From Ceratodon purpureus (taxonomy: Eukaryota; Streptophyta; Bryopsida; Pseudoditrichales; Ditrichaceae): a stretch of 64,000 nucleotides of DNA. How positions within the stretch are numbered: the first letter of the stretch is position 1; each line of letters starts with the position of its first letter. The stretch is from positions 21,628,573-21,692,572 of the forward strand of contig CM026426.1 in the NCBI GenBank assembly GCA_014871385.1, written 5' to 3'. This document shows, piece after piece, positions 46,923-59,735 of the stretch. Position numbers and translations under genes: made by a program. The notes under the pieces are model-generated. The model had not been told where the DNA came from, ran no database searches, and saw only the letters and a list, made by a program, of their open reading frames with translations.

Positions 46923-49184
46923 TTAGTTTTCTACACCGTTCCGTTTCAAAGCCTCACTCCAATGCGAGATGGCTGCTGAGTACGGGAATGTTTCTTGGTT
47001 AAACCAAGGGTATGCGAAAGTTTTCACACATGTGTCAAGATGACGATCCAACCGGTTCCTGACTTTAGACTTCATAAACCCGAGAGTGTAGAATGTAAGC
47101 TCATCCTTCACACTACCAAGCACTGAGCATATAGCAATGTTCGCGAGTTTAAAAAACTCAAACAAGCAGCTGAGCATCAGACCATTCTGGCCTACCTTCT
47201 ATCACAATTTGGTCATTGGATTTACATCCCTTGGTTCAGCCATAGCCGAATTGGAGTTGGATTTCATGGTGAGCTTAAAGAGCGACGTCAGAATTCTAAG
47301 TGTGCGAGCATTGAGCAAGGCATCATACTGGACCAGGACATGTTCGTCGTTTGTTCCAATATTGACTAATTTGGCTACACAAAAATGATGTCGAATAGTC
47401 TTCATGTATAGAAGAAAGAGGTTGTCATAGTTAGACTGCAACCATAATTGAGGAAAAACCACCAAAAAAACATTCATAAGATCTGAGTCGGGAAACCTCT
47501 TGTCAAGCTCGGCAATTAAGACCTCGGCATCGTCTCGGCTCTGGCCTTTGACAGAAGTCACGACATCATTGAAGTAACTTTGGCTCAGAGGGAGCTCCTT
47601 CCTCGAGGTGGGACACAACTTATGAGCTGCATAGGTGTGATCAGAAATCCGGAAGGACAAGCTCTCTACCCTATCATTCAAGTCCACCACCCACTCTTGG
47701 GAGATGGTGTAAGACTGGTCCTCCACAACATCACAAAGCTGTTCAAAGTGTTGCTTATAGGAAGGAAGAATTCGAATCAATGTACATCATGTACAACTAT
47801 GCTTGGCAGATTTTTACAGTTGCCGCATAGTCAGAGACATGTACGTGAGTAGACTAAGCAAACTTCATCAAACAATTCACAAATTCAAGCAAAGGCATGA
47901 TACACGGCAAGGCTAGGAGGGTGCCAATGTCATACAACAAGTTACAATTCAGCCGAGCTGAATCTCTTGCAGCTGCTTGCTTGGCCGTGAGGTCAGGCTC
48001 TTTTAGAGCCGTGTCCTCACACATTTTGACAATGAAAGTGTTATACTCTCTTAAAACTCTTCGAAGTGGATTAATAAAAGAGATCCACCGGGTTTTGACA
48101 TTTCGTAACATCTGCAGACCCTCTGTTTCCATGAGGCCATGAAGTTTCTAGAACTCAAGGTGCTTCTTTAGAGAAGAACTTAAATAAGCATACATTGCTT
48201 GGCAAAGTGACTCCAACTTTGGCACAATGGGCAATTGGAAATGCGAGATTTGTACAATGGGCCATGCAATGCACCCCCAACATAAAAAGGGAATGTTTGT
48301 CCTTCAACTATGTAGTAACTCTACTTTGAGATCCTTAAAGAACCAACACACCATCTGCTCAAAGGACACACATTTTACTACAATCTGATCTCCTTTAAGT
48401 CCTCCATATTGCTGCACACTAGTCAGTATAGCTTCCAAAACAACTGTAGCTCCATTTCCCTCTACAAGATGTTGCAATGCTAATAAGATGGAGACTCTCC
48501 TAAATTCGACAACTACATAATTGTGCGGACTCAACCAAGACTGATGATCCACAGTTGTTACCTCATCAGCTAAAAGGGAGAAATATGGTGCATGTGCAAT
48601 TAATTTTTTTGTGTGATTTGAGAGAACACACGTCATAGAATCAGCCATTTCCTAGCCACAAAATTCCGACCGGTTCTTCCGAGGCATGTCGTTGACATGC
48701 AACTGAGAAAGCAATCCCTGCATGCTCTTATAGTTGGCCATTGGCCTGCCATTGGAGAGCAAGCACAAGATTAAGCAAAATTGCACAAGCTTCTTCTTTT
48801 CCCTTACAGCACCTTCGACCACCTTCAGAACAATTGTTTCAAAGCCGCCCCTTGCAAAATATATCCTCTCATTCTTGACGTGCTGGCATGTACAGAGGAA
48901 ATAACGCTGGCCCTTAGTTACCTTCCCGAATCCAACCAGCGCCCTCCTTCTCCCCGCATGTTTCTAGAAGGAATCCAATTTTGGCATGAGTAGCTTGTCC
49001 CGACCTTCAACATCGAACAAATTTTGCAACAAAGTTGGCACACATGCCCGTCTTTACCAATCACTGACTTTGCCCACGGTAGTTTCGCAGCCCAACTGTC
49101 CTGGAAATGGCGGTTGAATTCATAGCTTTTCCATCTGCGTTGTGCTGCCTCAATCACCGGCAATTCAATCGCTAGGTCCAGCAC
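46923..49184 (-). pseudogene. hAT-like transposase with BED/TTF-type N terminus, decayed
   Basis: Minus-strand fragments in family order: HFQDSWAAKLPWAKSVIGKDGHVCQLCCKIC (zinc-binding N terminus, about 49090-49010); KHAGRRRA; HAPYFSLLADEVTTVDHQSW (48610-48520); METEGLQMLRNVKTRWISFINPLRR (48132-48060); RISDHTYAAHKLCPTSRKEL (near 47640); and a C-terminal part ICSVLGSVKDELTFYTLGFMKSKVRNRL (near 47110-47030) from the dimerisation region. This is the uncharacterised hAT-derived family found in many plants and animals. Breaks include in-frame stops at 48964-48966 and 48652-48654, further stops between the fragments, and at least one frameshift. Terminal repeats were not found. Confidence 0.8.
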
Positions 49185-49516
49185 CTACAAGTCCAAGTCC
49201 GAGCTTGCAGCAGGTCGCGCTTCGAGCCTCGTCCCCACAAAGACGTTGTCCTTAGAATGCAGAGTGAGGAAATGGCTCCCCTCCAAAACAAAGTTAATCT
49301 GAGAAGGTGGCGATTGGTCTGAAATTGGAAGAGAAGGTGGCGATGAGTGGAGATTAGGATGGTCATGGGGGGCGACACGACTTGACAGATTGGTGGGGAC
49401 TTTGGCGACTGGGCCCCCCACTCATGCCACCCAGGTGGCGAGGTGACCCGGCACCAAAGTCCGTGGTGGGCAAATTCCCTCCAAATCCGTGAAAATTTGC
49501 AGTGTCTTATTTGCAA

Positions 49517-51836
49517 TCATTAAAAGGATGTAGGCAGCTGGCAAAATTTGCCAACTTCACAAACACTAAGTGGAGTCAATGTAGGAACATTTTGGCATTT
49601 CATTAATTATACTCAAAGATGAGTACATTGATGTGTTTTTAATATCAAACTTCTTTGAATTTCACTCACCATTGTTGCCATAAATTTTTTGTTGACAATA
49701 GATTGTAAGGTGCAATTATATTTTGAGTGCTGCTCCATACTTGATTTGCTTGTGCCACTCTTAATGCACCTTAGGGACCAAACATTGACCTCATTCTACT
49801 TGATATGTATGTAATTACCTTCAAATATATGATACATTGTAGAAAACAATTACACACAAAAGACAAGTGCAACATGTTGAATAAAATAGTTTTATGAATG
49901 TTACATACAAAAGAATGTTATTTCATATTTCTTTCCTAGAAATTCTATTATGTTGTAAAGTCCCAATCCAAACTGTCAAAGTAAAGATTGATGTCCATAC
50001 TTTGAGAGGAAAAAAGAAAAAAACTCAAAATAATAATTCTAAGTTTTATGAAGGAAAGAAGAAGTTTTTTTAATACATTGCCTGAAATGGTGAGAAAACT
50101 TTGATATTTTGTGAAGTGAACCTTTTGTATTGAAAGAAGTTTTTTTTGGAAAATCTCAAAGATGAAAACACTAAGTATTTATAGAAAAAATCTCAGAGGT
50201 AACAAATATATTTAGCGTGGCTGCCCAAATTGCCCGCCAAGTACCAAATTTCACTTCGGGTACCACAACTATTTTTAAAAAATGTCTAATTGAAAAAAAT
50301 AAAATTGATTGTCTTAAAGTCCTTGCTACGGCAAACATTCACGAAAAGTTTCAAAAAATATCAACTTAAATTGAAGTCATAGTTACATGCCCAAATTCAA
50401 AAAAAGTCCAAAGGGGGCAAATTGTCCTTTAGAAGTTAATGAAATTCTTCTTGTTTCGCTTGATGGATTTGAAAATCCTTAGATTGCTCATATAATTTTG
50501 TGAGAAATTTATAATTGTTTTTAAAAAAAAACTCAATTTAATTAATTAATCATTTTATTTCTTAATATTTTCGTGTGTGGAGCAGTAACAATTACAATAA
50601 CATATAGTAATCTCGAACTGTATGTTGGTTTACATCCCTTGCCATTACTTGTTTTGTGTCTTTTCTAAATTCCAACCTATTAGGTGACAAGCCTATTTGC
50701 ACTTCCATTGACGCACTCTCAAAAGTAGTCATTTGCTGCCACTTACTACCCCTAGTTATTAGTGCACCTAGACTTAAAAGTCCTACAAAGTTCCTTATGC
50801 TCCTACTTTAAGGTTAAACATCAAGCTCACAAGTTCAGAATTTATTATTTATTAAACGACATCATGACACAAAAAGGGCATTAATAAAATATCATATTGA
50901 CAAGTTATTCTTTGATGTCATGTCATGTAAAAGGAAGAATCTTTATTTATTTATTTTTGGGGCAAATGAACAAACTTCATTGTAGAAAGAAAAGTACAAT
51001 CCTCATTGGATTTTCATCCAAGGCAGAAAGTAACCAAAATTAGAGAGGGAGAACTCTAATTAGTGTGAGTTGGGGATAACTCCACTTGGCAGGATGAGTA
51101 TCCATCAAACAATAAGACCTGTCATGTATTCCATGATGTTTCTAATCAACCGCCTTGAGTCACAAACTTTTACTAAGTCTTGGATAATCTCTTCAGCTTT
51201 TGTCTCAGAAAGTAAGAATCTTTAAAGTGATGGTGCTGAATTTTCAACCAATGTCAATTTTCAACCCCTAGGATTAAAAGCTTGGTCTCCAAAACCACTT
51301 GCTCTTGTTTTAAGAAGTTCCAAGAATGTCTTTAAGTACTTCTATGACTAGAAAAGTGAGGTAGTACTTTCGGAGTGGGTCGTTCAGGGTGGACGAGTAC
51401 GAATTTAGGCAAATTCTGTTGAAATGTAGACCACGTGGTAAGAATTATGGACCAGTATGTAAGTGACGGAAACTGTGTCAGCATGAGAAACGCGCTCGCC
51501 GATAATCATTCATCGGGGAAGGGTACAGAAATTGAATACAGAGTTAACATATACATGTGCCAAGACGAATACGACGAGTACACGTTCAATGATGGTAAAC
51601 TCATTCATCCAAAGCACGTATAAGTGGGTATTATACAAGGTTCGAGTACAATACGTAATACACCTCTGGACGTACATGAGGTTGACGACTTGATCTTGCT
51701 TTCGTTATTGATAACATACAATGGATGAAATGGCTGCGCCGATGTTCCATAACTCGTAGTACACGAGTTCGATTCCGAACGCCGACAGCAACAATCACCA
51801 GAAAGAAGAAATAGAAAGCACATCACAAATATCTGA
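49517..51836. other. AT-rich non-coding stretch
   Basis: Mostly A/T-rich with no supported gene. It includes a SINE-type tail at 50940-51000 in minus sense (CAATGAAGTTTGTTCATTTG then CCCCAAAAAT). A 62-codon plus frame at 51435-51623 has no motif. Confidence 0.45.
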
Positions 51837-52343
51837 AAGATGGCGCCGGCGCCATCTTGTGCGACATGCGACATAGCAAATTTCAAAACAAAATAAAGGT
51901 GATCTAATACAAAAGCGTGATTTGGCGCCGGCGTCATTTAGGAAGTACAAAGACCGAGGGTGATCCTCGAAATAAGGTTTCACAGGTTTTGTTCAAGGTA
52001 TAATCATCACACCACAAGGAATGAAAACGCAAAGCAATGCGCAAATTAACCCATCAGAAGAACAAGATATATACTGATGGAGCATACAATAATAGCCTGG
52101 TACAAGGCGAATTCTTAATAAAACGGAGCAAAAATCCTCCCAAAATGTGTCATTATAAATAAAAAACAACTGAGGCCCGAATTATATTGGAGCGAAATCT
52201 AACCTCGAGACTGCATACCGCTTAAGGATGAAACTAAAACACTAAGCCCAACAAAGTGTAATAGGTGTGGCGCCAGCGGCAAGAGTGTTAACAAGACACA
52301 GGGTTCAAAAAACACCACCAGACGTCGTCGAAATCTAACCACA

Positions 52344-53159
52344 TCAAGAAGGGCCGCCTGCAAACGAATACATAGTTTCTCGAGGTGATGAGTTCACCAA
52401 ATGCCGAAATGCAAAGACAAAACAACATATTACAAACATTAAACACATGGCGGGACATGTGAACTTACCAAGCGAACCGTCTGGGCATGAATGACCGGCA
52501 GGGTCAGGAAACGACAATTCATCCTCAGATCGCTTCTCCGACTCATCGTCAACGCGGTCGTCCAATTCTTCACTCGCGCCATCACAATCATCCCCAGAGT
52601 CAGAGAGAACAATCAAGGGAATCGAATTCGGGGATGAAACGCCGGCCCGAGGAGGTGCGCACCGTTCTTTTGATCAAGTTTTACACTCGCAATGCCGACG
52701 AACATTAACGATATCAAGCGCCCATAGATCTCGGCGCCGTCTCTCGAACCGAGGAGACCTGCTCACTTGGGGCTGGGTCGACTCTTCCGCAAGGCGGACC
52801 CCTAGTGGAGGATGCATTACGCGGGAGGCGTTAGCTGCAGCCTGGAAGCAAAGAATCGCCTTCGGCGTCCATACTCCGGACCAAGCAGGAGCTGCGAGGT
52901 CCCACACCGCCTTCAAATTTGGGCACTCCAACCCGGACACTGCTTCAAACTCCGAAATACCTTCCAACCACTGCATCAAATTGGGCAACGTCTTCGGGGC
53001 ATCCCGAAGATGCTGAAACTCATCAGAACTCCGAAATGCGGAACCAATCCATACAGGTAAATCAGGTTTTTCCCAGTCAATGACACCCACACACTCGAAA
53101 TTACACTCAAATACAGCAAACGTCCTCTTCTTGCACTTCCGCCTATCAACCCCTTCCAT
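52344..53159 (-). pseudogene. unknown protein with acidic tail, one nonsense codon
   Basis: Start ATG 53159. One frame runs to 52469, then an intron 52468-52358 (CTTG|GTAAGT, TTTGCAG) and a five-codon last exon ending at 52344. A TGA at 52674-52676 interrupts the frame; a C-to-T change from CGA explains it. The N-terminal 150 residues look like a folded domain (VFECNFECVGVIDWEKPDLPV, LPNLMQWLEGISEFEAV, WDLAAPAWSGVWTPKA). The C terminus is acidic (VLSDSGDDCDGASEELDD). I do not recognise the family. It shares strand and the GGCGCC palindrome cluster with the RING-like gene 3 kb upstream, so the two may belong to one element. Confidence 0.45.
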
Positions 53160-53210
53160 TATGACTGCTGCGACCCCGGAAAAACTCGAATGCTCACTTC
53201 GTTTGTACAC

Positions 53211-56187
53211 TGAACTTTCTAAACCAAAATCTACTCCACGAACAACCCGAGACGTTGAACACTGATGATGAGAATGAGCAGACTCTGAGCGAGAATTTGA
53301 ATGGACGTGCAGGTGGGGCCGCTTTAGATTTCTGTAGATATCACAAGCAATGGAAACAGTGATCTGTATCTACCAGGAGGGAACAGCAATGGCCTCTCGA
53401 AAGCACGAGAAATTAGAAGACGTCAGTTTCCACTTGATATGACCTGGACCAGGCTTTAATGCGCCGGAATTTCCATTTCAGTACGATGTTGCCCAAGAAG
53501 AAAGAATGATCAATGACTAGCTGAATGGAAATCATCACTTTCAACCAAGCGTAATAAATCATATACCAGAAGGGAACTCATTTCAAACCATACTGACAAT
53601 GGGTAACATCATTATAGCTGAACCCAGTGTTTAAGATAATTCGAACTCCAAAACATTTTGGTAGTAAAGCTCCAAAACATTTGATTCAAAAAAAAAAAAA
53701 AAAAAAACATTTGGTAGTTCCAAGCTAGGCTTAGTTCTTAAACACAATTCGTATGGGGATTGAAATATAAGCACCCCATAAACAAGTTAGTTACGAAACT
53801 GACATGTATTTTGAAATATCGTCACTCATCTATACACTCGCTCATCTAGCATAAACTGCAACCCGCGCCAGCGCCATCTGCAGATTTCAGATGTTGTGGT
53901 CGAATTCTCATGTTTTAAGCGTAGGGCGTGCAAAAGCAAAAAACTTATTGAAATTCAATGTGATTATCACCTTCTATACTGCAACCTTCGCGACCCCCTG
54001 CCCATGCTCACTGTCATGCTGAGCGAAATAAAGAAGCCAGTCAGAATATGCTAACCAGCAGTTCAGAATAACAGTGGTGGACTCACATATGGCGCCGGCG
54101 CCACTTGATGTTCAATTAAATATTTCCAGCGGTCGCGCAATAATAAGAAAGAGTGCCACAACCTCACAGTGCAAACAGAATCAAACTTGTGAACTATGCA
54201 GGCACTTGTCCATGAAAAAGCGCCTGTATTTCCTTTCAATAATCTCAGTTTATGGCAGATGTTTAAGACCAGGGTCCCGCGGTGTATTTTTTTCTTTTTT
54301 GAGTCAAATGGTGAACTTCCATTGCAATAAATTGGCAGGTGTATTCGGTCATTGCAGTAATGAAGTTTATTACGTGTCTTCAAAAAAAAAAAAAAAAAAT
54401 GTCAGTCACAAAAAACGCGAAATTTAAAACCTTTAGCAACATATCTATTACACTTCAAGTGCTTGGATAACGTTAAAAGATTGGAAGCAGTTTTTCTTGG
54501 TGGCTGATACTTGTGCTTTTCAATCGCCAGTTAGGGCTCCTGGCCTTGACTCGACTAATTGAGTGCATCTGTTTCGTTGTTTATTCACATTAATTATATG
54601 AGTGCCATTTGTCTCAAAAAAAAAAAAGAAAAGATTGGAAGCAGATAAATACAATCATAGTATTGTCTCCACGTGACCATGAAATCAACCATCAGACTAA
54701 GCATACCTCGAATTCATATATTGGTGTTATATACCGGTGAGGACATGTAATCTTTATTTTTGCAATGAATCTTCGTTTATTGCTTCAAAACAAAATATCG
54801 GTGTTACATTCAAAGAACATTGACTCCGTGTAAAGAGATACACAGTCTGCCACGCACGCAGTTACTGAGTGAACCTTTTGCGAATGTCCCTGGATACGCG
54901 GATTTTCATAATAATAGATGCAATCATGTTCACTACTGTCAATTGGTCCCGAGTTCGGGGTGGAGTCATGGTGACTATCGAAATCTCTTGGACCCTGATT
55001 CTCTCGCCACTAGACTCGGTGGTGATCAGGTCCTCTAGACAAAATTAAATTTAGAATGGAAAAATGATTCCAATGAGCGGAATTGTTTTTAGAGAAGACA
55101 ACACATCAAACTAAACGTCTCGATCTCACTTAAAAATTCCTTTTTCGAGTTCACGACAAGCGTAAATGCAGATCGTTCCTCCGTGCCGAAGTACTTGCCA
55201 GACTGCAACTTGAGACTACATTCATCCTTTGGTTTCTCCACGAGGGCGTTCATCGAAAGGTGATCTATTGACGTGAACAAAATCCAAGTGGTAAACAGTT
55301 GAGAATCGCACCACACTGCAATGGAACTAAATACTCCACAATACCAATGGCCAATTCCCAATATACTTTTCTCACGATAAGCATACGGCTTTCTCTCCAG
55401 ACAACGTTAATTGTAAAATCAACGATCCAAGGTTCAAGAGTAAGAGGGAGTGATTACCAGCTAAAGGCCTTAGCAAGCTGTCACAAATACAATATCCAAA
55501 GTTTGTGTAGTTTAAGATAGTTTGCTTCTTAAAATAAAAAGTAATTTAGCGCTTTTCTAGGCCAGAATGTTTGCCTAGCTTGTGGTAACCGGCAAATAAA
55601 AAGTTCCATAGATATCATCAAGATTAAGTAGAGAAACTAAATTCTATGGTCAAAACATTCAAGAAATATTCGTTCAAGATCTTATATATCCTTGCGTACA
55701 TGTCAAAATCAACTGCCCAAAAAATCTCCCAGATCACTGAAAGGTAAAGTTCAAATGCTCCATGCTCCCCTCAGCATCTGATCAAAAAATGACAAACATC
55801 TTGGATTAGAATAAGCGCAGAGATAGCAATCGGCTAAAACATAGAGAGTCAAAATTATTTGCAAAACAAACCTTATTATCTGTAGAGGACATCAGGTATA
55901 AAGAGAACGTCGTGCAAAGGATAAAAACGAATTAATTCACCATCTGACTTAATAAAATAAAAATAAAAACAAAACAACACAAATTTCAGTACCAGTTAAG
56001 TGACTATAGAATTCAGGCTACCTCGGAAAGGAGAATCACCATGTTACAAGACCAACTACAGATAATTTTTCAATCCCCGAATTTAGAAATCATCGATCAG
56101 GGACGCATTTGAACTCAACTCTATTCAATAGCTCTTTCCATAACAGTTAATTCTCTTGGATAACCGACCTCGAAAAACTCTGATGTT
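53211..56187. other. spacer between the two genes of the palindrome block
   Basis: No gene supported. Contains two palindrome copies (53863, 54090), several retroposon tails (54286-54330 minus sense; 54340-54395, 54585-54625 and 54750-54790 plus sense) and a possible tRNA-like SINE head at 54930-55035 in minus sense (A-box-like GAGTCTAGTGG). A 90-codon minus frame at 55089-55361 has no motif. Confidence 0.45.
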
Positions 56188-57612
56188 TCAGGATTTACTC
56201 TTTCTGCGGCCGGGGGTTGAAGACTTCACCTTCTTGATGTAGTTATATCCTCCAATATCGGAATTGAGGTGCCTTGATCGTTTCCTTGACGGATCTCTAC
56301 TGCCTTCCGCAACTTCTGCCTGGATTGGATCTACAGAATGACAACAAGCGTTCCAAAATTCAAATTTTACACAGAATGGTCATAGTGACTGCAGGTCATT
56401 AATGCAAGGGAAAGTGTTGAGTGACATTGAAGCCCAATCTCTCTAGAAAATTACTTGTTGATAATATCTTACCTCCAATATCAAAATACCCAAAGCTCTT
56501 GAGCCATGGAGTCGGAAAATCACTGCAGCAGTTAGCAGTCGCACATTTCGGACTTATCCAGCAGTGCATAGTGGCGCACCAGGGGTGATACGCACAGTTG
56601 CACGGGGCGATGATAGCATCCTTGATCGGAAACCCTTGGTGACATAATGCGCACTTGGAGATGTAGATCGTTGTACCTTGATCGTCTTCGTCGTAAGCTT
56701 CCAAATGTGGCGATGGAGCTTGCAGGAGTGGAATCGTCGACCGGTCAACGAGCTTCTTGTGATAAGCCTTCAATTCAACGAGGAGTGCCCTCTCCTCCTG
56801 CTGCACCAAATCGAGCCGCTGCTCTTGCAAAACAGCTTGCTCGAGCTCAGTGTCAAGATGAAGCAGTTCGTTGTGCTTCTCCGAGACCTTCTTCTGCAGC
56901 TCCGCCATTTGATTAAGATCACACTCATTTTCTTCGCAGTACCATTTCTTCAGGAGGTCTTCGGTGCTCTCATCCATCTTATACTTCACAGCTATCCTCT
57001 TCCTATACCGTAGCTCGGTTACACCCAAGCTCTCCCTTAGACATTCGAGTTCGATCTTCAACATCGCCCTCTTAGGATCATTCACTTGGAGTCGGTCAAC
57101 GCTGGAAAGACTCTTTAATACTCAACTAGTTTGCTATGCTCTGCCGCAGAGTTTTTCCACTAATTCTCTGCCTCCTGGATCTGCTCTTCTAGTCGCCGAT
57201 CAATCTTCTCGAAATAAGTAAACCTTCTGTCGTCTCCTCGGTAGAGCACTAGCGGCTCCCCACTCTGCACCTTCTTGCCCTTACTCCAGCGATCCTCCGC
57301 GTACTTGGCCCAATTCATCAGGGTGTGATGACAGACCTCGGAAACAACTGCCCTCGCAAAGCTCTCTGGTACGTAGGGTGACTCTGGCATGCCAGCTAGC
57401 TGGAAAATTATAGGATAAAGCTCCACGACCCGATCCTTCACCCGTTTGGACCTTGCATTGACGTAGTCATACCCTGACCCCTGCTTCTTCTCTCCAAAAA
57501 TATACCGCAACTCCTCGTCTCTCACGTGATTACAATCCCTGCTCGGATCCAAACCCAGATTCGGGAGGCCTATCCTCTTTGCGAAGAATGTAGCGTTCCA
57601 CAACTCGTCCAT
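56188..57612 (-). pseudogene. coiled-coil / RING-like zinc-finger protein, second family member
   Basis: Start ATG 57612. Order: N-terminal domain (DEELRYIFGEKKQGSGYDYV, MPESPYVPESFARAVV, LMNWAKYAEDRW), a long coiled coil (about 57090-56760), then the finger CALCHQGFPIKDAIIAPC followed by AYHPWCATMH and PWLKSFGYFDIG. The last intron 56472-56331 (GGAG|GTAAGA, CTGTAG) joins in phase 1 to an exon ending at 56188 with basic runs SRKRSR and TPGRRKSK (nuclear localisation or AT-hook-like). Between 57160 and 57085 the frame is broken by one TAG (57160-57162) and one shift; reading through gives a continuous coiled coil, so I call it a pseudogene, though an unrecognised intron is possible. It aligns along its length with the gene at 36223-39432. 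Confidence 0.6.
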
Positions 57613-59735
57613 GCCGATAGACTGGAGCGCTAAACAAAGAACGCTTCTCGACCCACCACACCCACCTCAACTCTCCCAGTTTCCCACAGCTCCCTAAGTT
57701 CGTTTGTCGCTTCCCCTCCAGTGTATGGAAACGAGTGTCAAGTGTAAAACTCAGACTGCTCACGATATGAGTGATTTGAAAATGAACCTCAGGCACATAA
57801 TGCAGCAAAGTGGCGACATTGATTATAACTCATTCACGAACCCTAACACGTCCATTCAAAATGATGCAAGGAAATATATAAGTTTAAGCTATCGAAGATT
57901 TACCCAACTAATTTGGACATTTCGGATATCTGTCTCAAGGTAATAATAAATGTTTACATCATTGGCAATAATCTGCCAGATAATTTGTAGGCTAGTACTT
58001 GAGGCTCCCTACTAAGTCACGTTAAATTGTCATCAACAAGTGGATAGAAATATGAAACCATTCCTCCAGGGTAATCATCGTATTGGATTAGCATCTGAAC
58101 CATGTCGATGAATCATTCACTGACAAATTATACCAGACTTGAAATGGCGCCGGCGCCACTAGCCAAAGAGTTGTATGTGTGCCCCATACAAATAAAAAAA
58201 AACTTATTCCAGTTTGTTCACGGATATGGCCAATTCCGCGTCAGAATCAGATTTCAAATTATGCTCCGTTCACGTGGAATTTCTCTGTATCTAGTTTGAG
58301 ACAAGGTTACAAATAATAACACTCGTGTGTGTTTTTCATTTCTTTTCTTTTTGAGACAAATTATAATATGCCATTGCATAGAAATGAAAAGTAAACATTG
58401 GTGTGTTTGAAACTAACGCATTTTAATTTTAACTAATTTGCCCTAATTCAGTCCAATGCATATAAGCGCAATATTGAACTCCTTAGGTTCATTATCATGG
58501 CGCCAGCGCCATCTACAGAAGTCTGCCCAGGCTATTTCCCAAATAATTAGTGTATAGTGGTGTCTGAGACCGAGCTGGGCTTTGAACAACAAATGGTGGC
58601 CACCTGGTACTCAACTGGTTCCTCGACGTCGTCTTAATTTAATTCTTTGCTCTTGACTCTAAATTCTTAGTAACTTTTGCTGGTTCCTGTTAAGACCAGG
58701 GCCTCTTTGGGCCCTTGGCAATTGTTTGCTTTATTTGCAGTCATAAACTTTATTACGTGTCATAAAAAAAAAAACAATAACTGTGCATGTCATCTTGTTT
58801 AGATTAGCTCAGTGTATATTTTCGAAATTACATTTAGAATAGTCCTACATGTCAAAGCATTCTTCTTCATGTCTAAACATCGACAAGATACGATCGCTAG
58901 TGCTGAGTAACTAAAAAATATATTGACAACTAGTAGAGTAGGAGATGAATTTGTGACGGTTCCAGTTGTTTCAAAGTAAAAAATCACATGCCAATATCAG
59001 ACTTAGATTATGATCCGGCGTTACTGTCTTAGGTAGGTAAGGTATTTGGTTTTTGGTTAGGTTTGGTATGGTTTGGTTCATGCCGGCTGCTTCTTGCTTC
59101 CTGGTTGCGCGACGGTTACTTGTTTTCTTCACTTTGCAGTGGAATAATGTCACCATTGGCTTCAAACAAAAAAAATAAAATCAAATAAAAATAAATTGAA
59201 ACAAAATGAATTCGTGACCAGGATGAGTATCATAACCATTCGATCATCGTCGTCATCGTAAAAATGGTATGGAATTTCCATTCTCTGCAACGGTGAATAG
59301 AATTTTCTCGTTTGTGTCAAAAAAAGTAAAAAAAATGGTATGGAATGGCGGTTGGGTCTATTGCATTATATTTTGTTATTCTTTTTAAACTATCAAAAGA
59401 CCTAATTTATAAGATTGTTGTAAAGCAATGTACAACTGCCAAGACCTCAAAGTGCCCTACATTGGATTATATTAGAATATTTCTCACCTAAGATGACATT
59501 TGAATTGCAGTTTTTAACGGAAATGATTCATGTTACACGGTTGACCTAATAACACAGCAAGCTCAAACTTAAAATTTGAAATTCAACACCAACGTACAAT
59601 TACCATGATCCCAATTACTTTTGCATCCGAAAACTTCTACATGTAGCAACTTACCTGCATACTAAAACCATAGGAATGGCACGAAGTGTTACAATTTCTA
59701 AATTGGCGAATTCTCGGTGGTAACTGATGCTGAGG
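57613..59735. other. upstream of the RING-like gene; retroposon tails
   Basis: Contains the last two palindrome copies (58145, 58498) and several A-tailed 3' ends: 58345-58378 (minus), 58735-58775, 59130-59180 and 59285-59335 (plus). No gene supported. Confidence 0.5.

Larger units (their letters stand above)
51837..58511. repeat. cluster of seven TGGCGCCGGCGCCA palindromes
   Basis: Copies at 51841-51854 (inside a perfect 22-bp palindrome at 51837-51858), 51923-51936 (one change), 52268-52281 (two changes), 53863-53876 (three changes), 54090-54103 (perfect), 58145-58158 (perfect) and 58498-58511 (one change). They lie on both sides of and between the two minus-strand genes of this block. A 14-bp GC-only core repeated seven times in 6.7 kb of AT-rich DNA is not chance. 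Possible roles: transposase-binding sites of a large element, or E2F-like sites (TTTGGCGCC at 51921). Confidence 0.85.

Noticed and set aside
47137-48142. Plus-strand frames across 47-48 kb
   Set aside because: They are antisense to the decayed hAT-like transposase, whose minus-strand fragments follow family order.
54930-55035. Possible tRNA gene or SINE head in minus sense
   Set aside because: A box fits at 10 of 11 positions but the B box is poor and no cloverleaf can be drawn; kept only as a weak remark in the spacer.
58145-58165. GGCGCC palindrome followed by CTAG as a Helitron 3' end
   Set aside because: Helitron hairpins lie about 10 bp before CTRR and the other six palindromes lack CTRR; no Rep/helicase frame is present.
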